The notes beneath the pieces are model-generated. The model did not search any database. It saw only the letters and a program-made list of their open reading frames with translations, and was not told where the DNA came from. DNA of 64,000 nt from Alphaproteobacteria bacterium (GTDB taxonomy: Bacteria > Pseudomonadota > Alphaproteobacteria > UBA6615). Every line of letters starts with the position of its first letter. The first letter of the stretch is position 1. Shown one piece after another: positions 29,453 to 37,904 of this stretch. Location: positions 88,023-152,022 of the forward strand of contig JAALLF010000005.1 of the NCBI GenBank assembly GCA_011087645.1, in the 5' to 3' direction. The translations under genes and the position numbers were made by a program.

Positions 29453-32400
29453 GCGGTTTGCTCCAATGGCTGGCCGGCAAGTTCGGAAAGTCTTGCATAG
29501 GCTGAGTTCGAGCGCGCCCGCCACAAACCCCGATCGATGGCCTCAATGAGCCGCTCGGCCATTTCTTTCAGCGCGGCGGGGTTATTGTCTTCCAGGAACG
29601 CCCGTACCGCATCGTCGCCCAGATAGGCGGCGTAGACCCGGTCGAACTGGTCGTCGCGCACGGCGCCGGCGGTCGCCGCGAAGGCGAATAGATAATCCAC
29701 CGTCGCCGCCATCTCGAAGGCGCCCTTATAGCCATGGCGCATGACGCCAGCGATCCATTTGGGATTGATCACCCGGGCGCGCACCACCCGCGCGATCTCC
29801 GCTTCGAGGGTGCGTATCTTGGGCGCGAAGGGGCGCGAATGGTCGTTGTGATAGACCGTCGGCGCATGGCCGGCCTCCTGGGCGACCGCCGCCGCCAGCC
29901 CACCTTCGAACTGGTAGTAATCGTCGCTGTCGAGCAGGTCGTGTTCGCGATTGTCCTGGTTGTGGACCACCGCCTCGACCGCGCCCAACCGGTGCGAAAA
30001 CGTGCCATGGGCGGCGACGCCGTAACTCTCCGACTTACCGGCACCAGTCCCGGCGCCATAGGCATAGCCGCCCCAGGCCACATAGGCGCGGGCGAGGTCG
30101 GCGCGGTCGTGCCAGCCCTTCTCGTCGATCAGAGCTTGCAACCCCGCGCCATACGCGCCGGGCTTGGAGCCGAAGATGCGCCAGCCGGCGCGCCGCCTTG
30201 CGTCCGCCGGTGTCATACCGTCGCTGACAAGCGCCGCAGCTTCCGCTGCGATGCGTGCGGCGATGGGGTTGTCGCGCTCGCTTTCACTGTCTTCCGCGGC
30301 GACCGCTTGCACGGCGCTGTCGAACAGATCGATTAGCCCGGGAAGGGCGTCGCGGAAAAAGCCGGAGACCCGTAGGGTGACATCGACGCGCGGCCGGTCG
30401 AGCACCGAGACCGGCATCACCTCGAACCCGGTGACCCGCCGTGACGCGCTGTCCCAGGTGGGTTGCGCGCCGATCAATGCCAGAGCCTGGGCGATATCGT
30501 CGCCGCCGGTGCGCATATTGCTGGTGCCCCAGGCCGACAGCGCCATGGCGCGCGGCCAGTCGCCATGCTCTTGGGCGTAGGTCTCGACCAGCAACTGCGC
30601 CGAGTTCCAGCCGAGCTGCCAGGCCGCCGGGGTGGGTACGGTGCGGGTATCGACCGAATAAAAATTCCGACCCGTGGGTAGCACGTCGGGGCGGCCGCGC
30701 GACGGTGCGCCGGACGGGCCTGGATCGACGAAGCGCCCGTCGAGGCCGGTGAGCAGGCCGCCCAGTTCAGCCTCGCCGCACGCCGCCACGGCGGGGCGTA
30801 GGGTGGTATTGAGCTGGTCGAGCACCGCGATAGTGGCGGACCAGGTTGGGTCGGGCTGTTGCGTGCCGGCGATCACCGTGCTTGCCAACTCCTCCAGCCG
30901 TTCAATCGTGTCGCCCGCCGTACGCCATGTATCTTCGTTATGCAGGATTGCCGGTTTGACGCCGCCCCACTGTGCGGCGAAATCGCAATCGAGCGGATCG
31001 AAATTCAGTTCCAAGTCGGTGGTTAAAGCGCGTAATAGCGAGGCGTCCCCCTCGCCCGAACCGCGCGGCAGGCGCAGCAGGGCGGCCAGCAGGTCGGTCA
31101 TTTGATCGCCCGCCGGCGATTGACCGAACACATGCAGCCCATCGCGGATCTGCAATTCCTTCAGTTCACACAAATAACCATCGAGGCGGATCAGCGCGTC
31201 GTCGCTGTCCAGATCACCATCGAATCCAAGATCCCGATCGAGACCGGACTCCTGCGCCAAATCGAGGATTTGCCGGCGCAGCACCGCCAGCCGTCGCGGG
31301 TCTACATTGGCGGCCTCGTAATATTCGTCGACCAGAGCTTCCAGGTCGCGCAGTGGCCCATAGGTCTCCGCGCGGGTCAACGGCGGCGTCAGATGGTCGA
31401 TGATGACGGCGGACGCGCGGCGCTTGGCTTGGGTGCCCTCGCCCGGGTCGTTGACGATAAACGGATAGATATGGGGCAGCGGCCCCAAGGCGGCCTCGGG
31501 GAAACAGTCGGCGCTCAGCGCCACCGCCTTGCCGGGCAGCCATTCCAGATTGCCGTGCTTGCCCATATGGACGATGGCGTGGGCGCCGAAGCTTTGGCGC
31601 AGCCAGGCGTAGAAGGCGAAATAGCCGTGCGGCGGTACCAACGCTGGATCGTGGTAGCTGGCCACCGGATCGATATTGTAACCGCGCGCCGGCTGCACGC
31701 CGACGGTGATGTTGCCGTAGCGTTGCGCCGGGATGGCGAAGGCGCCGCACTCGGTATCGCCGTCGCGGAAGTACGGGTCGCCCTCCGGCGGCCCCCAACG
31801 TTCGTACACCTGCTCACGGACCATTGCTGGCAGGCTGGTGAAGAACTGTTCGTAGTCGGGTAGCGGCAACGTCTCGCGCACGTCGCGGCCAATGATGGCG
31901 GCGTTGGTCGGGCCGGCGGCGATCTCGTCCATCAGGGCCGCGCTGTCATGCGGCAAATTGGCTAGGCGATAGCCGGCGGTGGCCAGCGCATTCAGCACCG
32001 TCATCGTTGCCGCCGGGGTGTCGAGGCCGACACCGTTACCCAGCCGGCCGTCGCGGTTGGGATAGTTGGCCAGGACAAGGGCGACTTTTCGGTTGTCGGC
32101 CGACGTGGTGCGCAACTCGGCCCAAGCGGCGGCCAGTTTGGCGGTAAAGGCGAGCCGGTCGGCCACCGGCTGGTAGACCGTGACGTCAGTTTCGGTCGCC
32201 GGGTCGCGACGCGCGCGGCCCTTGAACGAGACTGCTCGCGCCAGCAGCCGTCCATCGACCTCGGGCAGAGCGACGTTCATGGCGATATCGCGCGCCGCCA
32301 GACCGTTGGTGCCGGCGCGCCAGCCCGCTTCATCAGAGCCAGCGAAGACCACTTGCAGCACCGGGGCGTCGGTCTCGGCAAACGGACCCCGGTTGGCATC

Positions 32401-33234
32401 GCCGCCGGGGGCGGTCAAGGCGAAGCCGGTGGTATTGAGAATAACGGCGGGTGGGGCGTCGGCCAGCAACTGGGCTAAAGTCGCCGCGGCGACCGGGTCT
32501 TTCAGGCTGTTGGCATAGATCGGTAGCGGGTTAAGGCCGGCCTCTTGCAAGTGTGCGATCAGCCCGTCGACAACCGCCAGATTGGCCGCCTGGAGCAGCG
32601 CCCGGTAGAAGATGATCGCGGCGACCGGCGCGTCGGGCTGCCAATCACTTTGCAAATCACCGAGAGTCGGGGTCGCGGCGCCGGGCCAATAAAGGCCGGC
32701 GCGCAGCAGCGGCGCCGGTTCGCGCCACGCAGCGTCGTGGCCGATGAGCGTGGCGGCGAAGGCCAAAAAACTTTCTGCGTTCGCGGTACCGCCCTGCACC
32801 AGATACTGCCACAGGCGATGGGCCGAAGGCGCGTCGAGTGTGGTGAGTTGGGTGAGTTCGGCGTCGGGCTGCTCGTCGCCCGGTAGAAAGGCAACGGGAA
32901 TGTCAGCCGCCGCGCACGCCGCGGCAATTTCGTCGACCCCATAGGTCCAGTAGCCACGCCCGCCCAGCAACCGCACGATGACCAGCTTGGCGTTGGCGAT
33001 CACCTGGTCGGTATAGAGATCGACCGACAGATTGTGGCCGAGGCGCAGATAATTCGCCAAGCGGACGCTTGGAGCGGCGGTGTCGACGTTCTGACGCACC
33101 GATTGCGCCGCTGCCAGGCAGGCGATTTCGGTATCGGCGGCGCTGAGCACAACGATCTCGCCCGGCGTCTGGGCGAGATCGACAGCCTCGCTGCCATCGT
33201 CGACAGCACCCGGTGTGGCGGCCAGCAGATGCAT
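29449..33234 (-). CDS. cobN: Cobaltochelatase large subunit CobN
   Basis: CobN is the large subunit of the ATP-dependent cobaltochelatase that inserts cobalt into hydrogenobyrinate a,c-diamide in the cobalt-late route. It normally works with CobS and CobT, AAA+ and MIDAS subunits. The 1261 residues match the family. Typical segments are HAIVHMGKHGNLEWLPGK in the centre, WGTSNMRTGGDDIAQALALI and MRHGYKGAFEMAATVDYLF near the end. No cobS/cobT chelatase genes occur in the window, while the early chelatase CbiX does. It lies between cobW (121-base gap with repeats) and cobO (four-base overlap). Confidence 0.93.
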   Translation of the reverse strand: MHLLAATPGAVDDGSEAVDLAQTPGEIVVLSAADTEIACLAAAQSVRQNVDTAAPSVRLANYLRLGHNLSVDLYTDQVIANAKLVIVRLLGGRGYWTYGVDEIAAACAAADIPVAFLPGDEQPDAELTQLTTLDAPSAHRLWQYLVQGGTANAESFLAFAATLIGHDAAWREPAPLLRAGLYWPGAATPTLGDLQSDWQPDAPVAAIIFYRALLQAANLAVVDGLIAHLQEAGLNPLPIYANSLKDPVAAATLAQLLADAPPAVILNTTGFALTAPGGDANRGPFAETDAPVLQVVFAGSDEAGWRAGTNGLAARDIAMNVALPEVDGRLLARAVSFKGRARRDPATETDVTVYQPVADRLAFTAKLAAAWAELRTTSADNRKVALVLANYPNRDGRLGNGVGLDTPAATMTVLNALATAGYRLANLPHDSAALMDEIAAGPTNAAIIGRDVRETLPLPDYEQFFTSLPAMVREQVYERWGPPEGDPYFRDGDTECGAFAIPAQRYGNITVGVQPARGYNIDPVASYHDPALVPPHGYFAFYAWLRQSFGAHAIVHMGKHGNLEWLPGKAVALSADCFPEAALGPLPHIYPFIVNDPGEGTQAKRRASAVIIDHLTPPLTRAETYGPLRDLEALVDEYYEAANVDPRRLAVLRRQILDLAQESGLDRDLGFDGDLDSDDALIRLDGYLCELKELQIRDGLHVFGQSPAGDQMTDLLAALLRLPRGSGEGDASLLRALTTDLELNFDPLDCDFAAQWGGVKPAILHNEDTWRTAGDTIERLEELASTVIAGTQQPDPTWSATIAVLDQLNTTLRPAVAACGEAELGGLLTGLDGRFVDPGPSGAPSRGRPDVLPTGRNFYSVDTRTVPTPAAWQLGWNSAQLLVETYAQEHGDWPRAMALSAWGTSNMRTGGDDIAQALALIGAQPTWDSASRRVTGFEVMPVSVLDRPRVDVTLRVSGFFRDALPGLIDLFDSAVQAVAAEDSESERDNPIAARIAAEAAALVSDGMTPADARRRAGWRIFGSKPGAYGAGLQALIDEKGWHDRADLARAYVAWGGYAYGAGTGAGKSESYGVAAHGTFSHRLGAVEAVVHNQDNREHDLLDSDDYYQFEGGLAAAVAQEAGHAPTVYHNDHSRPFAPKIRTLEAEIARVVRARVINPKWIAGVMRHGYKGAFEMAATVDYLFAFAATAGAVRDDQFDRVYAAYLGDDAVRAFLEDNNPAALKEMAERLIEAIDRGLWRARSNSAYARLSELAGQPLEQTA

Positions 33235-33251
33235 CAGCCGGCCTTCCCGAC

Positions 33252-33327
33252 ATCATCCTTCGACAGGCTCAGGATGAGGTGAGTTTGCACAAGCAGCCTC
33301 ATGCCGAGCTTGTCGAAGTACGAGGCT
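33252..33327. repeat. Interspersed palindromic repeat, locus C (two inverted units)
   Basis: The first unit, 33252-33280, contains TCCTTCGACAGGCTCAGGAT. The second, 33297-33327, contains GCCTCATGCCGAGCTTGTCG in the inverse orientation. They lie between cobW and cobN on the minus-strand unit. The core is the same as in loci A and B, and the two-unit arrangement mirrors locus B. No gene or T run is present in this 121-base gap. Confidence 0.85.
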
Positions 33328-33355
33328 GCCCGCGGCCGACTGTGGCTGAATTCCA

Positions 33356-34387
33356 TCATCCAGAAATTTCCGCAGCGATGGCGGCGCGGTCCATGCCGGC
33401 GCGGCCGATGACGACGAGCTCGCTGCTGCGCGTTTCCCCGTCGCGCCAGTCCCGGTCGAAATAGCGCTGAAAGCGAGTGCCGACCCCCTGCACCACCAGA
33501 CGTCGCGCCTTATCGGGGATGTCCAAAAATCCCTTGATGCGAAAGATGTCGTGCGCGGTTACCGCGGCGGTGAGCCGGGCCTCCAATTGGGCCGGATCGT
33601 CGATGGGGCCCAGTGAGACGATGAAACTATCGAAATCGTCATGGTCGTGATCCTCTTCATCGTCGTGCACGCTGGGGCGCGCGGCGATATCGTCCTCGGC
33701 GCCGGCGTCGAGCCCGAGCACCAGGGCTGGATCGAGTTGGCCGTGGGTGGCATTGACTGTTTTCACCCCGGCGCGGCGGTGTCCGGCCAGGACGGTGTCG
33801 ATGCTGGCGACCCCATCCCCTGGGCCGTTCAGCAGGTCGGCTTTGTTGATGATGATGAGGTCGGCGCAAGCGATTTGATCGGTGAACAATTCTTCCAGCG
33901 GGTTGTCGTGATCGAGCGAGGGATCGGCGGCGCGTGCCGCCGCCACCGCGTCCGGGTCATCGGCGAAACGTCCCGCCACAACAGCGGCCGCATCTACCAC
34001 CGTGACCACCCCGTCGACCGTCGTGCGCGCCTTCACTTCCGGCCAAGCGAACGCTTTGACTAGTGGTTTGGGTAGCGCCAGCCCGGATGTTTCGATGACG
34101 ATATGGTCGGGCGGGTCGGCCCGGTCGAGCAAGGCCGTGATGGTGGGTACGAAATCGTCGGCCACGGTGCAGCATATGCAGCCGTTGGAGAGCTCGATAA
34201 CGTCATCCTCGTCGCAGTCTTCGATGCCGCAACCATTGACGATTTCGCCATCGACGCCGAGATCGCCGAACTCGTTGATGATCAACGCTAACCGCCGGCC
34301 GTTGGCGTGCGCGAGCAGGTGCCGGATCAGGCTGGTCTTGCCGGCGCCGAGAAAGCCGGTGATGACGGTGGCGGGAATTTTTTGCAT
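33356..34387 (-). CDS. cobW: CobW family GTP-dependent metal chaperone
   Basis: This 343-residue COG0523 GTPase has Walker A GFLGAGKTS (11-19), the metal-binding GCICC motif at 69-73 and the NKADLL specificity motif. A His/Asp-rich stretch, HDDEEDHDHDD, precedes the C-terminal CobW_C domain. CobW is thought to deliver cobalt to the chelatase; this placement next to cobN fits that role. The frame is open to 34600 but the ATG at 34387 gives the family N-terminus MQKIPATVITG. It starts seven bases after cobU, within the riboswitch-controlled transcript. Confidence 0.93.
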   Translation of the reverse strand: MQKIPATVITGFLGAGKTSLIRHLLAHANGRRLALIINEFGDLGVDGEIVNGCGIEDCDEDDVIELSNGCICCTVADDFVPTITALLDRADPPDHIVIETSGLALPKPLVKAFAWPEVKARTTVDGVVTVVDAAAVVAGRFADDPDAVAAARAADPSLDHDNPLEELFTDQIACADLIIINKADLLNGPGDGVASIDTVLAGHRRAGVKTVNATHGQLDPALVLGLDAGAEDDIAARPSVHDDEEDHDHDDFDSFIVSLGPIDDPAQLEARLTAAVTAHDIFRIKGFLDIPDKARRLVVQGVGTRFQRYFDRDWRDGETRSSELVVIGRAGMDRAAIAAEISG

Positions 34388-34394
34388 GGGGGTT

Positions 34395-34976
34395 TTATCC
34401 GGTCTGGCTGAGGGTTTTAAGGGTGATCGGCAGGCCGGCGGCGATGAAATCGACCCGGTCGGCGCGCGCCGCCACTTGCTGGTTGAGGTGGCCCGCCTGG
34501 TCGCGAAAGGCCCGGCCCAGCGCGTTATCGGGCACGATGCCGAGGCCGACTTCGTTGGCGACGCAGACGACCGGTCCGGTTGCGCGGCCCAGGCTGTCAA
34601 GCAGGCTGGCGGTCTCGGCGGCGATGTCCAACTCGGCCAGCATGATGTTGGTTAGCCACAGGGTCAGGCAGTCGATCAGAATCGGCTGGTCGGAAATTGC
34701 ACAGCCGGCGAGGGCGTCGCTGAGCGCCTGGGGCGCTTCTTCGGTACGCCAGGTGTCGCCGCGGCGCGCGCGATGTTCGGCGATGCGTTCGGCCATTTCG
34801 CCGTCGCGCGCTTCTGCGGTGGCGATATAGACCGGTTGCTGGCCGATGGCTTCGGCATGGCCGAGCACCAGGGTCTCGGCGTGCCGGCTCTTGCCCGAGC
34901 GCGCACCGCCAAGCACCAGCGTCAGCGCCGGGAGTGTGCCTGTTTGGGTGGTCTCGACCGCATTTTCCATCGCCAA
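34395..34976 (-). CDS. cobU: Adenosylcobinamide kinase / adenosylcobinamide-phosphate guanylyltransferase (CobU/CobP)
   Basis: This bifunctional enzyme phosphorylates adenosylcobinamide and transfers GMP to make AdoCbi-GDP for lower-ligand attachment. The 193 residues have the P-loop LVLGGARSGKSRHAE, VYIATAEARDGEM, HRARRGDTWRTEE and LIDCLTLWLTNIM, all conserved. The start is unusual: a GGAGGA at 34984-34989 (minus strand) lies seven bases from the TTG at 34976 but 13 from the ATG at 34970, so TTG fits better. It is the first gene downstream of the cobalamin riboswitch. Confidence 0.93.
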   Translation of the reverse strand: MAMENAVETTQTGTLPALTLVLGGARSGKSRHAETLVLGHAEAIGQQPVYIATAEARDGEMAERIAEHRARRGDTWRTEEAPQALSDALAGCAISDQPILIDCLTLWLTNIMLAELDIAAETASLLDSLGRATGPVVCVANEVGLGIVPDNALGRAFRDQAGHLNQQVAARADRVDFIAAGLPITLKTLSQTG

Positions 34977-35015
34977 CCGTCTTTCCTCCGCCCGAGGGGC
35001 CGGTGTTAAAGTTAG

Positions 35016-35200
35016 GCGCTAAAGAGGTCTCCTGGCTTCGGGTCGTCGATCGGCGGCGTCCTTCCCGGCGGTGATTACCGCCAGTGGTGATACGCCCGGC
35101 CTCGCCGTTACAGTTGCGGGGGCAGCGCCGGCCTTGGTGAGTGTTCTGAGCGATTGTTCTGGGCGAACCCTCACCGCACCGGACTTCCCTGTTTTAGCGC
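35016..35200 (-). promoter_or_regulatory. Cobalamin (AdoCbl) riboswitch
   Basis: On the minus strand the segment carries the conserved elements of the B12 aptamer in order: GGGAAGTCCGGTG near the 5' end, the B12 box GCTGCCCCCGCAACTGTAA, the GGGAAG of the later stem, and GAAGCCAGGAGACC at 35026-35039. Eight-base complementary strands GCGCTAAA (35193-35200) and TTTAGCGC (35016-35023) would close P1. The 5' P1 strand contains the TAA stop of cobC. The aptamer ends 39 bases before the TTG of cobU. Downstream, CCTC at 34994-34997 can pair with GAGG in the ribosome-binding site, and there is no T run, which suggests translational control. Confidence 0.95.
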
Positions 35201-35871
35201 TGGAGCAACGCTAGCATGGCGGTGTGATCGGGCGCCAGTATGCTTTCTGTCGTGGCGTGCTGATTAACGTGGAAAAGTGCCCACGCGCCCTCGGGATGGC
35301 TCTCGGTGGGCCCGAAATGATCGAGCCGGGTGACCGAGCAATTGTCGATCTGGCAGGCCAGGGCGACTTCCGGGTCCAGATTTAGAGCATGGCCGATGGC
35401 GGCGCGAATGACCCCGCCATGTCCGACCGAGATAATGTCGCGCCCGGAATGCTCTGACGTCAGCCGCTCGATGACCGCCGAGACCCGGCCCATCATATCG
35501 ACGAAGCTCTCCCCGCCGGGCGCTCTGGTGCGGGCCGGAGCCAGCCAAAACAGATGCTTGGGATCGAGCTCGGCATAGACGTCTTCGCGTTTTCGACCCT
35601 GCCAATCGCCGAAATTTTGCTCCTGGAGATCCTCCTCGATGGTGGCCTCCGGCAGGTCCAAACCGGCGTCGCGGATGGCGTTGGCGGTTTGATGAGTGCG
35701 CTGCAATTGGCTGGTGACCAGGGTGCCGTCCTGGGGCAGAAAACGCGCCAAGGCCGCATAGGTCGGCGGGTCTTCGACATTGGCGGGCGGGTCTGTGTTG
35801 CCGTAGATGCGGCCGTCGGTCGAGGTGACCGGCGCGTGGCGAACCCACCACCAACGAGTGCGTGTACTCAT
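35194..35871 (-). CDS. cobC: Histidine phosphatase family protein, probable alpha-ribazole phosphatase CobC
   Basis: The 225-residue phosphoglycerate-mutase-like phosphatase has the catalytic RHA motif WWVRHAPVTS near residue 10, the acidic QEQNFGDWQGRKRED loop and the second histidine in SVGHGGVIRA. In B12 synthesis CobC removes the 5'-phosphate of the lower-ligand nucleotide or of cobalamin phosphate. Position between cobS (four-base overlap) and the B12 riboswitch supports that role, though histidine phosphatases are hard to assign by sequence. Its stop codon lies within the P1 strand of the riboswitch. Confidence 0.82.
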   Translation of the reverse strand: MSTRTRWWWVRHAPVTSTDGRIYGNTDPPANVEDPPTYAALARFLPQDGTLVTSQLQRTHQTANAIRDAGLDLPEATIEEDLQEQNFGDWQGRKREDVYAELDPKHLFWLAPARTRAPGGESFVDMMGRVSAVIERLTSEHSGRDIISVGHGGVIRAAIGHALNLDPEVALACQIDNCSVTRLDHFGPTESHPEGAWALFHVNQHATTESILAPDHTAMLALLQR

Positions 35872-36704
35872 GCTGCGTTTCCTATGATGACGGCGCTGGC
35901 AACGATCAAGACCGCTGCCTCGGCAGCCTGTTGTACGCCTCCCAAAACGTCACCGGTATAGCCGTCGATTTGCCGTAACGCCAGCCAGCCGACAACGAAA
36001 GCGCCGGCGCCGCCGGCTGCCAAAATGAGTAATACGCCGCCACCGGCCGGGGTGATCAGCATCAGCGCTGCCAGCAAGGCGCCGAGGGCGAGACCCTTCC
36101 AGGTTTCCCCCTCATTGGGCGTACCGGCCAAAGCGCCCAGCCCGTCATCGCGCGCTGGCGGCAGCCACCGCATGGTGGGGGCGAACATGGCGCGACTCCA
36201 GGCGGCTGCGGCGATCAGCGCGCCGGCGGCCGCACCCGTATCAACCACGGCTATGCTGGCCAGGGCGGCGATCTTGGCGACAGTGATCACGGCCAGGCTC
36301 AACACCCCATAGGTGCCCAACCGGCTGTCGCGCATGATGTCGAGTTTTTGCTCACGCGCCTGTCCGCCGCCGAACCCGTCGGCCAGATCGGCCAGACCGT
36401 CTTCGTGGAGCGCGCCGGTCAACCAGATGACGACCCCAATCGCCAGGGTGGCGGCGACGGCGGGTGGTACGGCGAGCCAGGTCAGCACGGCCAGCGCAAT
36501 TGCGCCAACGCCGCCGATGCCCACGCCGACTACCGGGAACAGCCACATGGCGCGGGCGAGATCGGCCTGTGGCGCGTCGCCGTCTTCAATGGCGCTGGCG
36601 TTGTCGACCGGCAGCCTGGTGAGGAAGGCGGCGGCGAGCCGGAATTGGGTCGCCATATCCGGCGCGTCGGGCTCGGGACCCAGTGACTCAGGATTTGCGT
36701 TCAT
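35868..36704 (-). CDS. cobS: Adenosylcobinamide-GDP ribazoletransferase (cobalamin synthase CobS/CobV)
   Basis: This integral membrane enzyme joins AdoCbi-GDP and alpha-ribazole (phosphate) to form the cobalamin nucleotide loop. The 278 residues show AAAFLTRLPV near the N-terminus, then LTGALHEDGLADLADGFGGG with the acidic metal site, and IMRDSRLGTYGVLSL, all diagnostic. Several membrane segments follow. The ATG at 36704 is preferred to an in-frame start at 36746. It is divergent from cobT with about 70 bases between, and overlaps cobC by four bases. Confidence 0.93.
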   Translation of the reverse strand: MNANPESLGPEPDAPDMATQFRLAAAFLTRLPVDNASAIEDGDAPQADLARAMWLFPVVGVGIGGVGAIALAVLTWLAVPPAVAATLAIGVVIWLTGALHEDGLADLADGFGGGQAREQKLDIMRDSRLGTYGVLSLAVITVAKIAALASIAVVDTGAAAGALIAAAAWSRAMFAPTMRWLPPARDDGLGALAGTPNEGETWKGLALGALLAALMLITPAGGGVLLILAAGGAGAFVVGWLALRQIDGYTGDVLGGVQQAAEAAVLIVASAVIIGNAA

Positions 36705-36773
36705 GGCTTTCTTATAGGACAAAGGCGGCCCTTTCGGAACGGGCAAAGCCCGCGACCAGCCGCGAGTTCGAAG

Positions 36774-37832
36774 ATGAATGACGCTTCAGATAGATCGACT
36801 TCCCCTACCGGGCCCGGCGAGGCAACTTTCGATGATATCCGCCAGTTATTGGTCGATCTGCCGGGACCCGACCTGGAAGCTGGCGTGGCGGCGGCGGCGC
36901 GCGAGGGCGAGCTGACCAAACCCGCTGGATCGCTTGGCCGGTTGGAAGAAATCGCCCATTGGATGTGCCTGTGGCAGGGCCGCTACCCGCCGCGGGTTGA
37001 CCATCCGCGGGTCTGTGTTTTCGCCGGCAATCATGGCGTCGCGGCGCGGGGCGTTTCGGCCTATCCGTCCAACGTGACCGCGCAGATGGTGCAAAATTTT
37101 GTCAGTGGCGGCGGCGCGGTCAACCAGCTGGCGGCGATGGCCGAGGCGGATTTGCGGGTCTATGAGATGGCGCTGGACCAGCCGACCGCAGACTTCACCC
37201 AAGGCCCGGCGATGGACGAGGCCGAATGCGCCCGCGCCATTACCTATGGGATGATGGCGGTCGAGGACGGCATCGAGCTGTTGGCCTTGGGCGAAATGGG
37301 TATCGGCAATACCACGGCGGCGGCGGCGATCTGTCATGCCTTGCAGGGCGGCGACGCGTCCGATTGGACCGGGCCCGGCACCGGCGTCGCGGGCGCGGTT
37401 CTCGATGCCAAAATCGCCGCGGTCAGCGCCGGAGTCAGCGCTAACAAGGAGGATATGTCGGACCCGTTGCATGTGCTGCGCTGCCTTGGCGGCCAGGAAA
37501 TTGCCGCCATTGTCGGTGCGGTGATCGCGGCCCGGGTGGCGCGCGTGCCGGTATTGCTCGACGGCTACACCTGTACGGCGGCCGCCGCCGTATTGCACGC
37601 CATAGATCCGGCCCTGCTCGACCATTGTCTGGTCGCACACCTCTCGGCGGAACCGGCCCATCGTGATCTGGCGCTGCGCCTGGGCAAACGGCCCTTGCTC
37701 GATCTCGATATGCGCTTGGGCGAGGCCTCGGGTGCGGCGCTGGCGATCAATATCGTGCGCGCCGCTGTCGCCTGCCACACCGGCATGGCGACATTCGAGG
37801 AAGCCGCGGTGAGTGGCCGCGACACGTCCTAA
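36774..37832 (+). CDS. cobT: Nicotinate-nucleotide--dimethylbenzimidazole phosphoribosyltransferase
   Basis: This enzyme makes alpha-ribazole phosphate from nicotinate mononucleotide and dimethylbenzimidazole (named CobU in the Pseudomonas scheme). It is not the CobT chelatase subunit. The 352 residues contain TKPAGSLGRLEEIA, VFAGNHGVAARGVSAYP, GEMGIGNTTAAAAI and DLDMRLGEASGAALA, whose glutamate is the catalytic base. The ATG at 36774 faces cobS in a divergent arrangement. It is the last recognised cobalamin gene before the regulatory pair. Confidence 0.95.
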   Translation: MNDASDRSTSPTGPGEATFDDIRQLLVDLPGPDLEAGVAAAAREGELTKPAGSLGRLEEIAHWMCLWQGRYPPRVDHPRVCVFAGNHGVAARGVSAYPSNVTAQMVQNFVSGGGAVNQLAAMAEADLRVYEMALDQPTADFTQGPAMDEAECARAITYGMMAVEDGIELLALGEMGIGNTTAAAAICHALQGGDASDWTGPGTGVAGAVLDAKIAAVSAGVSANKEDMSDPLHVLRCLGGQEIAAIVGAVIAARVARVPVLLDGYTCTAAAAVLHAIDPALLDHCLVAHLSAEPAHRDLALRLGKRPLLDLDMRLGEASGAALAINIVRAAVACHTGMATFEEAAVSGRDTS

Positions 37833-37904
37833 TCTCGACTTTTCGGGTGCAGAGGCCCAACATAGCGATCCCGATTATCGGATCGCACTGAGTTGCCAGA
37901 CGAT

